Assembly (NCBI GenBank): GCA_905221605.1
Contig: CAJNDS010002413.1
Location: 211,001-275,000, forward strand
Length of the DNA: 64,000 nucleotides
Reading direction: 5' to 3'
From: Symbiodinium natans
Taxonomy: Eukaryota; Sar; Dinophyceae; Suessiales; Symbiodiniaceae
Below are positions 10,380 through 22,178 of the stretch, piece by piece; the stretch's first letter is position 1; each line of letters starts with the position of its first letter. The position numbers were made by a program, and so were the translations under genes. A model generated the notes under the pieces. It saw only the letters and a list, made by a program, of their open reading frames with translations. It was not told where the DNA came from and made no database searches.

Positions 10380-13171
10380 TCACTCAGTTCGCTTCTTCTT
10401 CGAGAGCAGGGTCTTCATCTCAGACTTGTTGGCTTCCTTGGCTTAGGGTTTAGGGTTTAGGGTTTAGGGTTGAGGGTTGAGGGTTCAGGGTTTAGGGTTT
10501 TAGGGTTTTAGGGTTTTAGGGTTTTAGGGTTTTAGGGTTTAGGGTTTAGGGTTTAGGGTTTAGGGTTTAGGGTTTAGGGTTTAGGGTTTAGGGTTTAGGG
10601 TTTAGGGTTTAGGGTTTAGGGTTTAGGGTTTAGGGTTTAGGGTTTAGGGTTTAGGTTTTAGGGTTCAGGGTCTAGGGTTTAGCCTCTTAGCAGCCTGGCC
10701 GCCAGCGTGCCAGCCGGGAGGGCTGCGTTCATCATGGAAACTGGAAGCCCTCCCCCAAGATCCTGCCACGGGGTTCAGGGGTTCAGGGGGTTGAGGCTTT
10801 AGGGTTCACCCCATGTAAAGGTTAGGGATTAGGGAGATCCTGCCAGGGGTTCAGGGGTTCAGGGTTTGAGGCTTTAGGGTTTACCCTATGTAAAGGTTTA
10901 GGGCATAGGGTGTTTTTTGGGGTTTTTGGGTTTAGGGTTGGGGGTTAGGGAAAAACCGACAGGGTCCAAAAACCGTTGCTGTAGGAGTCCAAAAACCGCT
11001 GCTGAAGGAGCGTGCCTTAAATCACAACATAAGGCTCCCATTTGTGATTTAAAGAATTCCTTCCTGAGGGGCTGGCTACGGCTACGGCCAGCCTCTTAGC
11101 TTTTTGGGCAGCGGGAGAGGGTTGGCTGAGTGCATCTTGACACGGCGCTGAACCCTATACAAAGCCCAAATCCCTAAACCTCACACCCCAAACCCCGAAC
11201 CCCAAACCCTAAACCCCAAACCCCAAACCCTAAACCCCAAACCCTAAACCCTAAACCCCAAACCACAAACCCTAAAACCCTAAACCCCGAACCCTGACGC
11301 CTGGAAGATGAACTCTGTCATCTCCATCACGCCGGGCTCGGTGTCGCTCATCTTAAAGAGCGAGCTGTTGTAGTAGTATGCGCGGATAACCTTGCAGCTC
11401 CGAAACGGTTCAGGGTTTAGGGTTTAGGGTTCAGGGTTTAGGGTGTAGGGTTTAGGGTAGGGTTCAGGGTTCAGGGTTCAGGGTGTAGGGTTTAGGGTTT
11501 AGGGTTTCGCGTTTAGGGTTTAGGGGGTCTTCGGTGGCCTGGTACTTAATGACCCAGTTATAACTGTGCTTGTGACCCACTTATAAGTTGTAAGCCCCCT
11601 AAGCCTGATGCGGTTATAATTGGGGTATAAGTACAGTTTAAGTACCATGAACCTGCAAGTAGGCTTTGGGGTGTCGGTTCAGTGTGGACCGGTGGCATCA
11701 TGTTCTCTGCAGTTTCTGCTCAACTCCCCCCACCCCTCCGTCCCATCCCATCCCCATCCCCCAACCCAAAACTAACCCTAAACCCTCAACTCGAAACCCT
11801 AAACCCTAAACCCTAAACACAAAACCCTAAACCCCGAACCCTGAACCCTGAACCCTAAACCCTAAACCCTAAACCCGGGCAAAGATCCCGCAAATAGGGC
11901 GTCACCCCTTGGTGCTGAGAAGCTCCTCCCTTCTGCCCGAAAAGAAAAATCGCCCTGTCTGTCAGGAACCCAGACATCAGGAAGCTGAAGCTGAAGCTAA
12001 GATTAGTTTAGGGTTTAGGGTTTAGGGTTTAGGGTTTAGGGTTTAGGGTTTAGGGTTTAGGGTTTAGGGTTTAGGGTTTAGGGTTTAGGGTTTAGGGTTG
12101 TAGGGTTTAGGGTTTAGGGTTTAGGGGTTTAGGGTTTAGGGTTTAGGGTTTAGGGTTTAGGGTTTAGGGTTTAGGGTTTAGGGTTTAGGGTTTAGGGTTT
12201 AGGGTTTAGGGTTTAGGGTTTAGGGTTTAGGTTTCAGGGTTTAGGGTTTAGGGTTTAGGGTTCAGGGTTCATGGTTGAAGGTTTAGGGTTTAGGGTTTAG
12301 GGGAGCTGGAATCCCAGCACGGTTGTCAAGATCAAGCCGCCGACCCAGGCTTCAGACGCCATCCCCTTTCTAGGGTTTAGGGCTCAAGGCCAGTGATCTA
12401 ACTTCCCTTAAACCCCCACCCCCTGCTGCCCGGGCCGCGTTTGGTTTTGGAGCGCAGTTTGCGTGTTCGGTGGTCCGGATGCAGACGAAGATGCTACCAT
12501 CCTCCACAACCCGTTTTAACCCTAAACCCGGGTTTATTGTTTAGGGTTTAGGGTTTAGGGTTTAGGGTTTGGGGATTGGGGATTGGGGATTTGGGGCATG
12601 GGGCTTGGGGTTTGGGGTTTCGGCTTTGGGAACCCTAAACCCTAAAACCCTAAACCCTACACCCTAAACCCTGAAGCCGAACCCCGAGACCCCGAAACTC
12701 CCAACTTCAAGGCATGGCTTCAGAAACCTCGCCTCGCGCCGATCGATGGTGTACTTCCAGCCTGTGGCTGGTGCTGCCTAAGCCCTAAACCCTAAACCCT
12801 AAACCCCAAACCCTAAACCCCAAACCCCAAACCCCAAATCCCAAACCCCAAACCCCAAACCCTAAACCCTACACCCGAAAGCCTTAGAGGGTTCTAGGGA
12901 TTGAGGCTTGCTGAGGAGGCCCTAGGCATGGCCCTACAGACCCTTAGACGAATGTTTAAATGCCCTAAACCCAAGTTGAGATAAAAGGGTTTAGAGTTTA
13001 GAGTTTAGGGTTGAGGGAGTTTAGGGAGTTTAGGGAGTTTAGGGTTTAGGGTTTAGGGTTTATAGTTAGGGTTTAGCCTACACCCTGGAACTCCCGGAAG
13101 CTTGATAATTTGGGCTTTTGGATGTAGAGTGGTCCCTTTTCCCGACGCCCTAAATCCAGCGAGCGAGAAAC

Positions 13172-13202
<31 letters not shown>

Positions 13203-16200
13203 CGGACAGAACAGACAGACAAGACAGACAAGACAACAAGACAGACAAGACAGACAAGACAGACAAGACAGACAAGACGGACAAGACAGACAAGACAGAC
13301 AAGACAGACAAGACAGACAAGACAGACAAGACAGACAAGATAGACAAGACAGACAAGACAGACAAGACAGACAAGACAGACAAGACAGAGCGAGAGATAA
13401 ACCCTAACCGCTAAAGCCCTCAGCCCTAACCCTACCCCAACCCCTAAACCCTCCCTAACCCCTTAACCCTAAACTCTAGACTCGAGACTCTTCAACGCGC
13501 CGAGCGGCAATGGTCGCGGGGTGACATGCAGGGTGCCTGGCGTTTCGGCGGATCGACGCAATGCGCTTTGGTAGGATCCCTTCTGAAGGGAACCCTAAAC
13601 CTTAAACCCTAAACCTTAAACTCTAAACCCTAAACCTTAAACCCTAAACCCTAGACCCTAAACCCAGTAAACGTTTCGGGTTTCGGAGTTGAGGGATGTA
13701 GAAATGAGGGGTTTGAAGGGAAACCCTCAGCCCACACAAATAACAAGAACACAGGCATCCCGGGACGAATTTCCTCAGGCCTGAGGGTAAGAAATGTTTA
13801 GGGTTTAGGGTTTAGGGTTTAGGGTTTAGGGGTTTAGGGTTTAGGGTTTAGGGTTTAGGGTTTAGGGTTTAGGGTTTGGGGTTTGGGGTTTGGGGTTTGG
13901 GGTTTAGGGTTTAGGGTTTAGGGGGTTTAGGGTAGGGTTAGGGTTTAGGGTTTGGGGTTTTGGGGTTTAGGGTAGGGGTTTCAGGGGTTTAGGGGGTTTG
14001 GGGTTTTGGGTTTTTAGGGGGGTTTTAGGGGTTTAGGGGTTTAGGGGTTTTAGGGGTTTAGGGGTTTAGGGTTTAGGGTTTGGGGTTTAGTGGGTTAGGG
14101 TTTTCGGGGTTTAGGGGTTTAGGGGTTTAGGGGTTTAGGGGTTTAGGGGTTTAGGGGTTTAGGGGTTTAGGGGTAGGGGTTTAGGGGTTTAGGGGTTTAG
14201 GGGTTTAGGGGTTTAGGGGTTTAGGGGTTTAGGGGTTTAGGGGTTTAGGGGTTTAGGGGTTTAGGGGTTTAGGGGTTTAGGGGTAGGCTTTAGGGTTGCT
14301 AGGGTTACTTCGGTTAAGGCTTCAAAAGTGTTAATTACTTGGGGGAAGGGGGTGAGGAGGGCTTAACCCCAGGGTTTAGGGCTTAGCCCGAATACAACCC
14401 GAAACCCCAGACCCCTAAATCCTAAACCCCAAAACCCCAAAACCCTAGACCCCTAGTTGCAAAGAACATCCGAACCCGCAACCCTAAACCCTTGAAACCC
14501 TAAAACCCTAAATCCAGAAAACCCTTAAGCCCTACCCGCCCCCCCCCCCCCCGTCCCTACTTAGCAGTGCATGGTACTTAGCAAAGCAATTATAACTGTA
14601 CGCAAAACCCAACTATAACCCTACTCGGGCACGTAAGGGCCTCATTAGCTTGCACGTACAGCTAGAATTGGGCCATAAGTATCGTGAACTCCCCCAACCC
14701 CTAAACCCTAAACCCTAAACCCTACACCCTAAACCCCTAAACCCCTAAACCCTAACCCCCTATAACCTAACACCCCCCCCCTCCCCCCAGTTGCAGCAAG
14801 CCTTCACTCTGCAGTACTTGATGAAGCCCTCCGGGATGGTCTCCACGTCGACCTGCAGCCAACTGTGTTTGTTTTTAGGGTGTAGGGTTTAGGGTTTAGG
14901 GTTTAGGGTTTAGGGTTTAGGGTCTAGGGCTTAGGGTATAGGTTGTAGGGTCTAGGGTTTGGGCTTTTGGGCGTTGGGTTTAGGGCTTAGGGTTTCAAAT
15001 TTCGGGTTTCGCGTTGAAGGGCTAGGAGTCTAGGGTCAGGGTTTGGTTGAGGGGTGGCCTTCAGGGGCCTCGGGCCCTGACACCACCCCACCCCCCGCCC
15101 ACCACCCACCCCCGAAGCCCTCATCCCCAAACCCCTCAAGGCCCAGAACCCTAAACCCCAAAGGTCCGGATCCCTAAACCCTTGTTACAGTCCCGAAACC
15201 CAGAAAACCCTAAGTCTGAAACCCGAAGCCCCTAAGTCTTAAAGCCTAACCCTTAACCCCCAAACGCCAAAGCGCCAAACCCCTAAGCCAGGGTGCCACA
15301 CCTGCCCTCTCCCCCCCCCCCCCCACCGGCTTAGGGTTTAGGGTTTAGGGTCTAGGGTCTAGGGTCTAGGGTTTAGGGTTGAGGGTTTGGGGTCTAGGGT
15401 CTAGGGTCTAGGGTCTAGGGTCTGGGGTTTAGGGTTCTAAGCCAATTCTCAAGCGAGTCATAGTTGGACCCCTAAGCATGTGCCCCTAAGAGTTTCCCTC
15501 AACATACTCCTACCTGAAGGCCCTTATCTGCCCCAAAAGAGGACCTCAAAAGCAGGGGTCCCCAGACCCAAGGGTACCACCTTAGGGCTCCAAGTACCCA
15601 AGTACCCTAGAGCCCCTGAAAGCCCCCTAAACCATGAATCCGAAAAGCCCGCAAAAACACAAGTCCAAAAACCGGACCGTTTTACACCTCCCCAAAACCC
15701 ACCCTTCCAACCCCCCCCCCCCCGGCAAAAAAAAACGAAACCTAAACCTGCTAGAAACCTGTTAAGCGCAGGTAAACCCCTAGAGTAGGCTAAACCCTAC
15801 ACCCTACACCCTACACCCTGCACCCTGCACCCTAAACCCTAAACCCTAAACCCTAAACCCTAAACCCTAAACCCTGAACCCTAAACCCTAAACCCTAAAC
15901 CCTAAACCCTAAACCCTAAACCCTAAACCCTAACCAAACAAAAAAACCATGAAGAAACAATGCGGCCACCGCGGCCCACTCCTTGAGCCCAGGCAGCTCA
16001 GGCTTCCTTTGTTGCGAGGCGAAAGGGGCGACCAGCGAGGGAGGTTTAGGGTTTAGGGTTTAGGGTTTGGGGTTGAGGGTTTAGGGTTTAGGGTTTAGGG
16101 TTTAGGGTTTAGGGTTTAGGCTTTAGGCTTTAGGCTTTAGGGTTTGGGGTTTAGGGTTTAGGGTTTAGGGTTTTAGGGTTTAGGGTTTAGGGTTTAGGCT

Positions 16201-18577
16201 TTAGGGTTTGGGGATTTAGGGTTTAGGATTTAGGGATTTCAGGTTTAGGGTTTGGGGGTTTAGGGGTTAGGGCTTAGGGTTTGGGAGGGATTTAAGGTGA
16301 GGGTTTGGGGCTCAAGGCTTCAGAGAGGGTCTGGGGATTTAGAGTTTAGGGTCCGTCGTCTTGGAACGTCGACTGGCCGCATGGAGGACGAATCTCACTC
16401 AGGCATCTGGGTCGCCGCCTAGAGTCAATGGTGCAACACCTCCTCGTCATAGCGCTAAAAGCTCAAACGAATCTTTTGGGGACCCACAGCATGGCCATTT
16501 TTCCCCCAATGCTGTGGAATGCGGCGGTTAGGGTTTAGGGCTTCGGGTAGGTTGGGTTTGGGGTTTAGGGCTTCGGCTTTAGGGTTTAGGGTTTAGGGCT
16601 TAGGGCTTGGGGCTTAGGGCTTAGGGCTTAGGGTTTAGGGCTCAGGGTTGACGGTTGGTGTTCAGGTCTCCAAGGGACCACATTAACCGTAAACCCTAAA
16701 CCCGAAACCAAAGGGACTATAGCGACATGCAACTTCCCTTCGAACCAAAGGGATCGCCGATGGGATTTCGGTGGTCTAGCCCCTCAACCCGAATCCTAAG
16801 CCCTCAACCCTAAACTGGGTTTAGGGTTTCGGGTTTCGGGTTTAGGGCTTAGGGACAGCAACCCAAAACTCTAAACCCTAAGTCAGCAGGGAAGTGGACA
16901 AAGTCGTTTATGAAAGCAAAGTCCAATTTCAAACAGCCTCAGGGTTTGGGGCTTAAACCCTAAGCCCTGCCTAAACCCTAAACCTTAAACCCTAAAGCCT
17001 AAACCCACGGGTTCAGGGCATTCTTCTTTGGACCAGGGGCAGCAAGAAGCCCAGGAAATCCTCCGGGGTCACACCCTTGTACTTGCCATCGCCCCGGAGG
17101 AGCATGTTAGGATTGCCTCGCGGTTTTAGGGTCGTCTATAGAGGGCCCTGGAGGACTTGTTGGGGGTTTTGAAATTTGACCTTCCTCGAGGGAGTGATTT
17201 CAGATGTAGGCTAGATGCTGTGGGGGCAAGGAAGGGGAGGTGGAGGACCCACATTTTCGGTGGCCCAAACCACAAACCCCAAACCCTAAGCCCTATTTAA
17301 ACCCGAATGCAAAAACCCTGAACTTTGATTGCACAAAGAAAGTAACAATCCGGACAACAGCAAATGTGGTGCCCCTGCACAGGGAACTTAATGAAGGAAG
17401 ACAGACACCCTAAACCCTAAACCCCACAGCCCTAAACCCTTAACCTTAATCCCTAACCTAAACCCTAAACCCCCAGCCCTAAAGCCTAAACCCTAAACCC
17501 CAAAAATGGTTCAGGTGCAGGGTTTAAGGGTCACTGGCATATCCGGGGCAAGACTTGCTCTCCCGGTTGAGGGCTTATGGTTTAGGGCGTTGAGTTAGGG
17601 TGTTAAGGGTTAAGGGTTTAGGGGCTTGGGGTTTAGGATTTAGGGTTGAGGGTCTTTGGTTTAGAATTCGGGTTGAGAGTTTAGAGTTAGGGGTTTAGGG
17701 TTTAGGGGTTTGGGTTCGGGGTTTCAGGGAAAGGTTGACCGCGGAACACATAGGGGAAATAGCGGGCTTGAACTATCACTTTAAGCAGATAAATTTGTCA
17801 CTAGCAGGGCCGAGGTACATCTAGAAGCATGGGGGTCAAACTTGGACCCCCAAGGATGTACGCCTTATGGAGTTCCCTTAATATACCCCCAATATGGCCC
17901 ATATGAAGTAGGGTTTATATTTCTTGTATCCCCAAAAGGACACCAGGTATATACACGAAATATATACCCTACTTCATATATTCCCTTGGAGGATCTTCAA
18001 CCGGTCCCCCAACCCACGGGTGCCAACAAGGTAGAATGCCATGACGCAATTGACCGCTGGTCTATGAGGTTTGACGTTGCTCCCAGACCTGCTAAGTGAA
18101 TGTACAATATAGGGGTCGGGATAACTACTCATAGTATTCCCTTAGCGTCCCTTTATAACTATACTTCAGTCCCCCCCAAAAAAACTATTCCAATGATTCA
18201 GGCCCCTATGTTAACCCCTAAACCCAGAACCAGAAACCCTAAACCCACAAGACTAGGATTTAAGCTCGCGGGTGTGTTTAGGGAGTAGACACCAGACAAT
18301 CCAGCCTGATTCATGCTTTCGCAAGCACACGCGCATCTTAAACTCGTTCTTGTAGTCCTTGGCTGACTTCTGAACCCCTCCTAAAGGTTTAACTTCTAGG
18401 CTCCCTATTGTAGTTTCTACAACCCCAAACCCTAAACCCTAAACCCCAAACCCCAAACCCCAAACCCCAAACCCCAAACCCTAAACCCAAACCCTAAACC
18501 CTAAACCCTAAACCCGCCAGAAGGAAGCCAAGAGGCCTTGGGCCAGTCCTTCTTAATCGTCCAGCCCTGCGGGTTGC
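10380..18577 (-). CDS. START-domain (StAR-related lipid transfer) protein, 9 exons, 3' complete
   Basis: Likely lipid-binding START fold; ligand unknown. Exons in sense order: 18577-18537, 18357-18321, 17116-17044, 16006-15976, 14852-14798, 12761-12733, 12501-12439, 11390-11301, 10436-10380 (ends TGA). From the first full codon there are 157 residues plus stop, all phases matching. Recognisable pieces: GDGKYKGVTPEDFLGF, LPGLKEWVDVETIPEGFIKY, WKYTIDRRE, DGSIFVCIRTTEHANCAPKPN, VIRAYYYNSSLFKMSD, EMTEFIFQ. The order Gv(t/s)pe..l, W.y..dRR.., DGSi..v..TeH..cP, vRa.yy matches START proteins. The tail is short and basic (KTLLSKKKRTE). Seven donors are GC and one GA; all acceptors are AG|G. Exon 18357-18321 could instead end at a nearby GT or GC. 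The 5' part is missing; island 20953-21006 could belong. The family call rests on motif memory, not a search. Confidence 0.68.
10442..10680 (+). repeat. telomere-type array with a TTTTAGGG patch
   Basis: Heptamers with six TTTTAGGG octamers at 10498-10540. It abuts the acceptor side of the last START-gene exon. Confidence 0.97.
10758..11010 (+). repeat. two local tandem duplications
   Basis: AGATCCTGCCA...ATGTAAAGGTTTAGG occurs at 10758-10830 and 10837-10905. Then GTCCAAAAACCGTTGCTGTA and GTCCAAAAACCGCTGCTGAA lie at 10965-11010. No gene supported. Confidence 0.85.
11531..11662. mobile_element. fold-back element, family CTACTTGGAGG
   Basis: Left arm GGCCTGGTACTTAATGACCC, right end TAAGTACCATGAACCTGCAAGTAGG. 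Confidence 0.75.
12003..12302 (+). repeat. long telomere-type array (TTTAGGG)n
   Basis: About 300 bp, near-perfect, in START-gene intron 11391-12438. Confidence 0.97.
13169..13392 (+). repeat. (GA)n plus 9-bp ACAGACAAG minisatellite
   Basis: GACAGACAA units repeat about 18 times (read as DRQ in one frame). Both long open frames here are artefacts. Confidence 0.97.
13798..14290 (+). repeat. TTTAGGG shifting to (TTTAGGGG)n octamers
   Basis: Heptamers to about 14030, then roughly 28 octamers TTTAGGGG to 14285. Confidence 0.97.
15300..15440 (+). repeat. TTTAGGG/TCTAGGG array
   Basis: TCTAGGG variants at 15350-15425. The following 15440-15790 holds fold-back remnant sequence and a low-complexity frame; no gene supported. 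Confidence 0.9.
15790..15935 (-). repeat. telomere-type array (CCCTAAA)n with CCCTACA units
   Basis: About 20 units on the donor side of START exon 16006-15976. Confidence 0.95.
16345..16530 (+). CDS. orphan plus-strand open island of about 60 codons
   Basis: Open plus frame reading VVLERRLAAWRTNLTQASGS, then PPRVNGATPPRHSAKSSNES. Ser/Pro-rich, no ATG in a good place, no family recognised. It lies in the START-gene intron 16007-17043 on the opposite strand. Confidence 0.25.
17846..18003. mobile_element. fold-back element with AAGTAGGGTTTATATTTCTTG arms
   Basis: ATGAAGTAGGGTTTATATTTC and GAAATATATACCCTACTTCAT form an inverted repeat. A close relative lies at 41237-41340 with an extra arm at 41165-41195. 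Confidence 0.8.
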
Positions 18578-18605
18578 CTGCAGGGACTCTCTGTGACTTC
18601 TATGG

Positions 18606-20020
18606 GGGTTTAGGGTTTAGGGTTTAGGGTTTAGGGTTTGGGGTTTAGGGTTTGGGGTTTAGGGTTTGGGGCTTAGGGTTTGGGGATCAGGGTTTAGGGA
18701 TTTGGGATTTAGGGTTTGGGGTTTAGGGTTTAGGGTTTGGGGTTTGGGGTTTGGGGTTTGGGGTTTAGGGTTTGGGGTTTAGGGTTCAGGGTTTGGGGTT
18801 TAGGGTTTAGGGTTTGGGGTTTAGGGTTCAGGGTTTGGGGTTTGGGGTTTAGGGTTTGGGGTTTGGGGTTTAGGGTTTGGGGTTTAGGGTTTGGGGCTTA
18901 GGGTTTGGGGATCAGGGTTTAGGGATTTGGGATTTAGGGTTTGGGGTTTAGGTTTAGGGTTTGGGGTTTGGGGCTTGGGGTTTGGGGTTTAGGGTTTAGG
19001 GTTTGGGGTTTAGGGTTCAGGGTTTGGGGTTTGGGGTTTAGGGTTTAGGGTTTGGGGTTTGGGGTTTAGGGTTTAGGGTTTGGGGTTTGGGGTTTAGGGT
19101 TTAGGGTTTGGGGTCTAGGGTTTGGGGTCTAGGGTTTGGGGTTTAGGGTTTAGGGTTTAGGGTTTAGGGTTTAGGGTTTAAGGTTGAGGGGGCTAGGGTG
19201 TAGGGTTTGGGGTTTAGGGTTTGGCGTTTGGGGTTTCGGATTTGGGGTTTAGGGTTTAGGGTTTGGGGTTTGGGGTTTGGGGTTTCGGGTTTGTGGTTTG
19301 GGGTTTCGGATTTGGGGGTTAGGGTTTAGGGTTTGGGGTTTGGGGTTTAGGGTTTAGGGTTTGGGGTTTGGGGTTTGGGGTTTGGGGTTCAGGGTTTGGG
19401 GTTTAGGGTTTGGGGTTTAGGCTTTAGGGTTTGGGGTTTAGGGTTTAGGGTCTAGGGTTTAGGGTTCAGGGTTTGGGTTTTAGGGTTTAGGGTTTGGGGT
19501 TTAAGGGTTTGGGGTTTAGGGTTTGTTGTTTGGGTTTCGGATTTTGGGGTTAGGGTTTAGGGTTTGCGGTTTGGGGTTAGGGTTTAGGGTTTGGGGTTTG
19601 GGTTTGGGGTTTAGGGTTTGGGGGGTTTAGGGTTTGGGTTTAGGGTTTAGGGTTTGGGGTTTAGGGTTTAGGGTCTAGGTTAGGGTTCAGGGTTTGGGTT
19701 TCAGGGTTTAGGGTTTGGGGTTAGGGTTTGGGGGTTTAGGTTTGGGTTGGTGTTTAGGGTTTAGGGTTGTGGGGTTAGGGTTTTTAGGGTTGGGTTTGGG
19801 GTTTAGGGTTTAGGGTTTGGGGTTTAGGGTTTGGGGTTTGGGGTTTAGGGTTTGGGGTTTAGGGTTTGGGGTTTAGGGTTTAGGGTTTGGGGGTTTAGGG
19901 TTTAGGGTTGAGGGGGTTCGGGTGTAGGGTTAAAGGTTTGGGGTTTGGGGTGTGGGGTTTAGGGTTTTCAGGATTTTCAGGGTTTCAGGATTTCAGGATT
20001 TCAGGGTTTCAGGGTTTGGG
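18606..20020 (+). repeat. 1.4-kb mixed TTTAGGG/TTTGGGG array
   Basis: Longest array in the window. A block containing GGGGCTTAGGGTTTGGGGAT recurs about 230 bp apart (near 18668 and 18895), so there is higher-order duplication. The end shifts to TTTCAGGA units. Confidence 0.97.
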
Positions 20021-20024
20021 GGGG

Positions 20025-20195
20025 TCTAGGATGAAGGGTCAGGGGCCACAGTTTGGACACGGATGAACACAATTCTTCTTCAAGAACAACTGCAGGTGTG
20101 ACTGCAGCAGCCCCAAAACCCGAACCCAAAACTAAAGTGCTGTTGGCTTGGAACCCTTTGTGGCTTGTAATGCCAATTGAACCAACGAGGAACAA
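20025..20195 (-). CDS. orphan minus frame FLVGSIGITSHKGF...
   Basis: Open minus frame of 50-60 codons with a natural hydrophobic composition (NSTLVLGSGFGAAAVTPAVV, then LEEELCSS). It is less GC-rich than the other islands. No splice sites could be fixed. Confidence 0.3.
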
Positions 20196-20661
20196 AACAA
20201 CTGGTTTAGGGTTTAGGGTTTAGGGTTTAGGGTTTAGGGTTTAGGGTTTAGGGTTTAGGGTTTAGGGTTTAGGGTTAGGGTTTAGGGTTTAGGGTCTTCA
20301 GCCAGCCAACCCCTGAACGCCCGAAGTTCCGAACACAACCCGTCCCCAACACCTGTGCCTTCAGGGTTTGGGGTTTGGGGTTTGGGGTTTGGGGTTTAGG
20401 GTGTAGGGTTTAGGGTTGTGGGGATTAGGGTTTAGGGTTTAGGGTTTAGGGTTCAGAGACCTCCTGTAGAAAAGTCATTCCACTCACCTGTTCCCAAAAC
20501 TACTATATGGACTGTCCTTTGTTCACGGGGCTCTTGTCCCGTGGCCCATCCCTTTAACGGCCCTTTACTCTAAACCCTAAACCCTAACCCCCCCCCCCTT
20601 CTCCAAAAAAGCTTCAGGCTCCTTCGTTTTGTGGTTTTGGGTTGAGGGCTGTACCCTAAAA

Positions 20662-20739
20662 CTACTATTTGCTGAGGAACCTCCCCAAAAAGATAACATA
20701 GCATTCCCTTCTTGCCCTTGTAGGGAAGAATATTTCCTT

Positions 20740-20783
<44 letters not shown>

Positions 20784-20811
20784 GGGCGGGGGGTTCTTAA
20801 GCAAACAGTAG
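20662..20811. mobile_element. fold-back (MITE-like) element, family CTACTATTTGC
   Basis: Terminal inverted repeats CTACTATTTGCTGAGGAACC and GGTTCTTAAGCAAACAGTAG, with a T/G homopolymer in the middle. Sister copies: 38541-38649 and 63002-63159. Confidence 0.85.
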
Positions 20812-20952
20812 AAAACCACCCTTTCCACCCTTTCCACCCTAAGACCCTAACCCCTAAACCCTAAACCCTGAACCCAACCCTAAACCCTAAACCCTGAACC
20901 CTAAACCCTAAATAGGTTTGGGCCAGCGCGCCCTGGTGCCTGGGCCAACGTC

Positions 20953-21006
20953 CTCCTTCATAAGCAGCTCAAAGAGATCCGCTTCACTTTGGTCGGGATC
21001 TTGTGC
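20953..21006 (-). CDS. orphan exon AQDPDQSEADLFELLMKE
   Basis: 54 nt, phase 0, AG|G acceptor and GA donor, flanked by telomeric arrays in the usual arrangement. It may be an upstream exon of the START gene, though an intermediate phase-1 exon would be needed. No family recognised. Confidence 0.4.
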
Positions 21007-21983
21007 CTGAGTCAAATAGGGTTTAGGGTTTAGGGTTTAGGGGTTTGGGGTTCAGGGTTTAAGGTTTAGGGTTTAGGGGTTTGGGGTTTGGGGTTTGAGG
21101 GCTTTACTGTAGGGGTTTTGGGATTTTGGATTTAGGCTTTGAAGTTTGGGGTTTAGGGCTTAGGGTTCGATTCCCCCGCCGACCCCACCCCCCTCCCCGA
21201 ACCCCGAACCCAAAAGGGGACCGAAAACAGTACCCAAGCTTAGGGTACCGCGTTGGGGTGTGGGGCGGAGGGTTCGGCTTTGGGCATTCAACACGCAAGC
21301 AAGCTTTCGCCTTCGCCTGGGGTTAAGGAGAGAGGGAAAGAGGGAGGGAGGGAAACGGAGCCAGATACCCTGGGATGTTCCCCTTTGTACTTCTTAGGGA
21401 TTAGAGTGCCCCCGATTATAATCCCTATTCAGGGCTGTTGGTATAAGTGGGAACATCTCAACATGTACCCCTCAAAGCTGACAAGCTGCCGGCAGCACTC
21501 GCTCGCCACCAGAAGCGCAGCAACAACAGCAGCCCATGGTTGGAACAATAAAAACACCCTGAGCCCGGCAAGGCAGCTCAGCTCCAGGTATGACCGAAGG
21601 GGCGAGTCTCGAGCCACATTTGGGGCGGCGGAAAGTGGGGGGGGGGGGGGGGCTTCGCATGGCTTTTCTCATGTCCTCTGAGCTCTGAGCCCTCCTGGTT
21701 TAAGGCTTTCGCTTCGGGAGTCAAGGGCTTTTTCTTATACGCTTTTTGTCAGGGGTTGTGTCCGGGTTTTTAGTGTTCAGGGTACCATTCAAAGTCTACC
21801 CTGAACTCGACAAAGATGCCCTCCAGGGTTGGTTTCCGAGTCGGGTTCCTCCAAATTCGGGTTCAGGGTTTAGGGTGCAGGGTTCAGGGTTTAGGGTTCA
21901 GGATTTTTGGTTTAGGGTTTAGGGATTTACGGTGCGAGTTCAAAGCCACCTCCAAGGTATGTCTGGTGCTCAAGTGAGGGATC

Positions 21984-22020
21984 CTTTCTCGCAATGCTTT
22001 GTAAGATGCTCTTCAGACTC
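21984..22020 (-). CDS. possible next sulfotransferase exon
   Basis: Between AG|G (22021) and a GA donor the minus frame reads ESEEHLTKHCEK, phase 0 with the previous exon's donor. Family members often have a (M)xKHxxKF segment here. An alternative frame (SLKSILQSIARKDPSLEH) is also open. Confidence 0.35.
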
Positions 22021-22025
22021 CTCCA

Positions 22026-22148
22026 CCAAACCCTAAACCCTAAACCCCAGATCCCAAATCCTAAACCCTAGACCCCACACCCTAAACCCTAAACCCTAAA
22101 CCCTAAAACCCTAAAACCCCTAAACCCTAAACCCTAAACCCTAAACCC
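22026..22148 (-). repeat. telomere-type array (CCCTAAA)n
   Basis: Lies on the donor side of the last sulfotransferase exon (22231-22179). Confidence 0.95.
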
Positions 22149-22178
22149 CGTAAGCCCTGCACGGGCAAGAGACGGCAC

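Noticed and set aside
13102-13407. 100-codon frame of RQD repeats
   Set aside because: It is the 9-bp ACAGACAAG minisatellite read in frame; the reverse strand is equally open.
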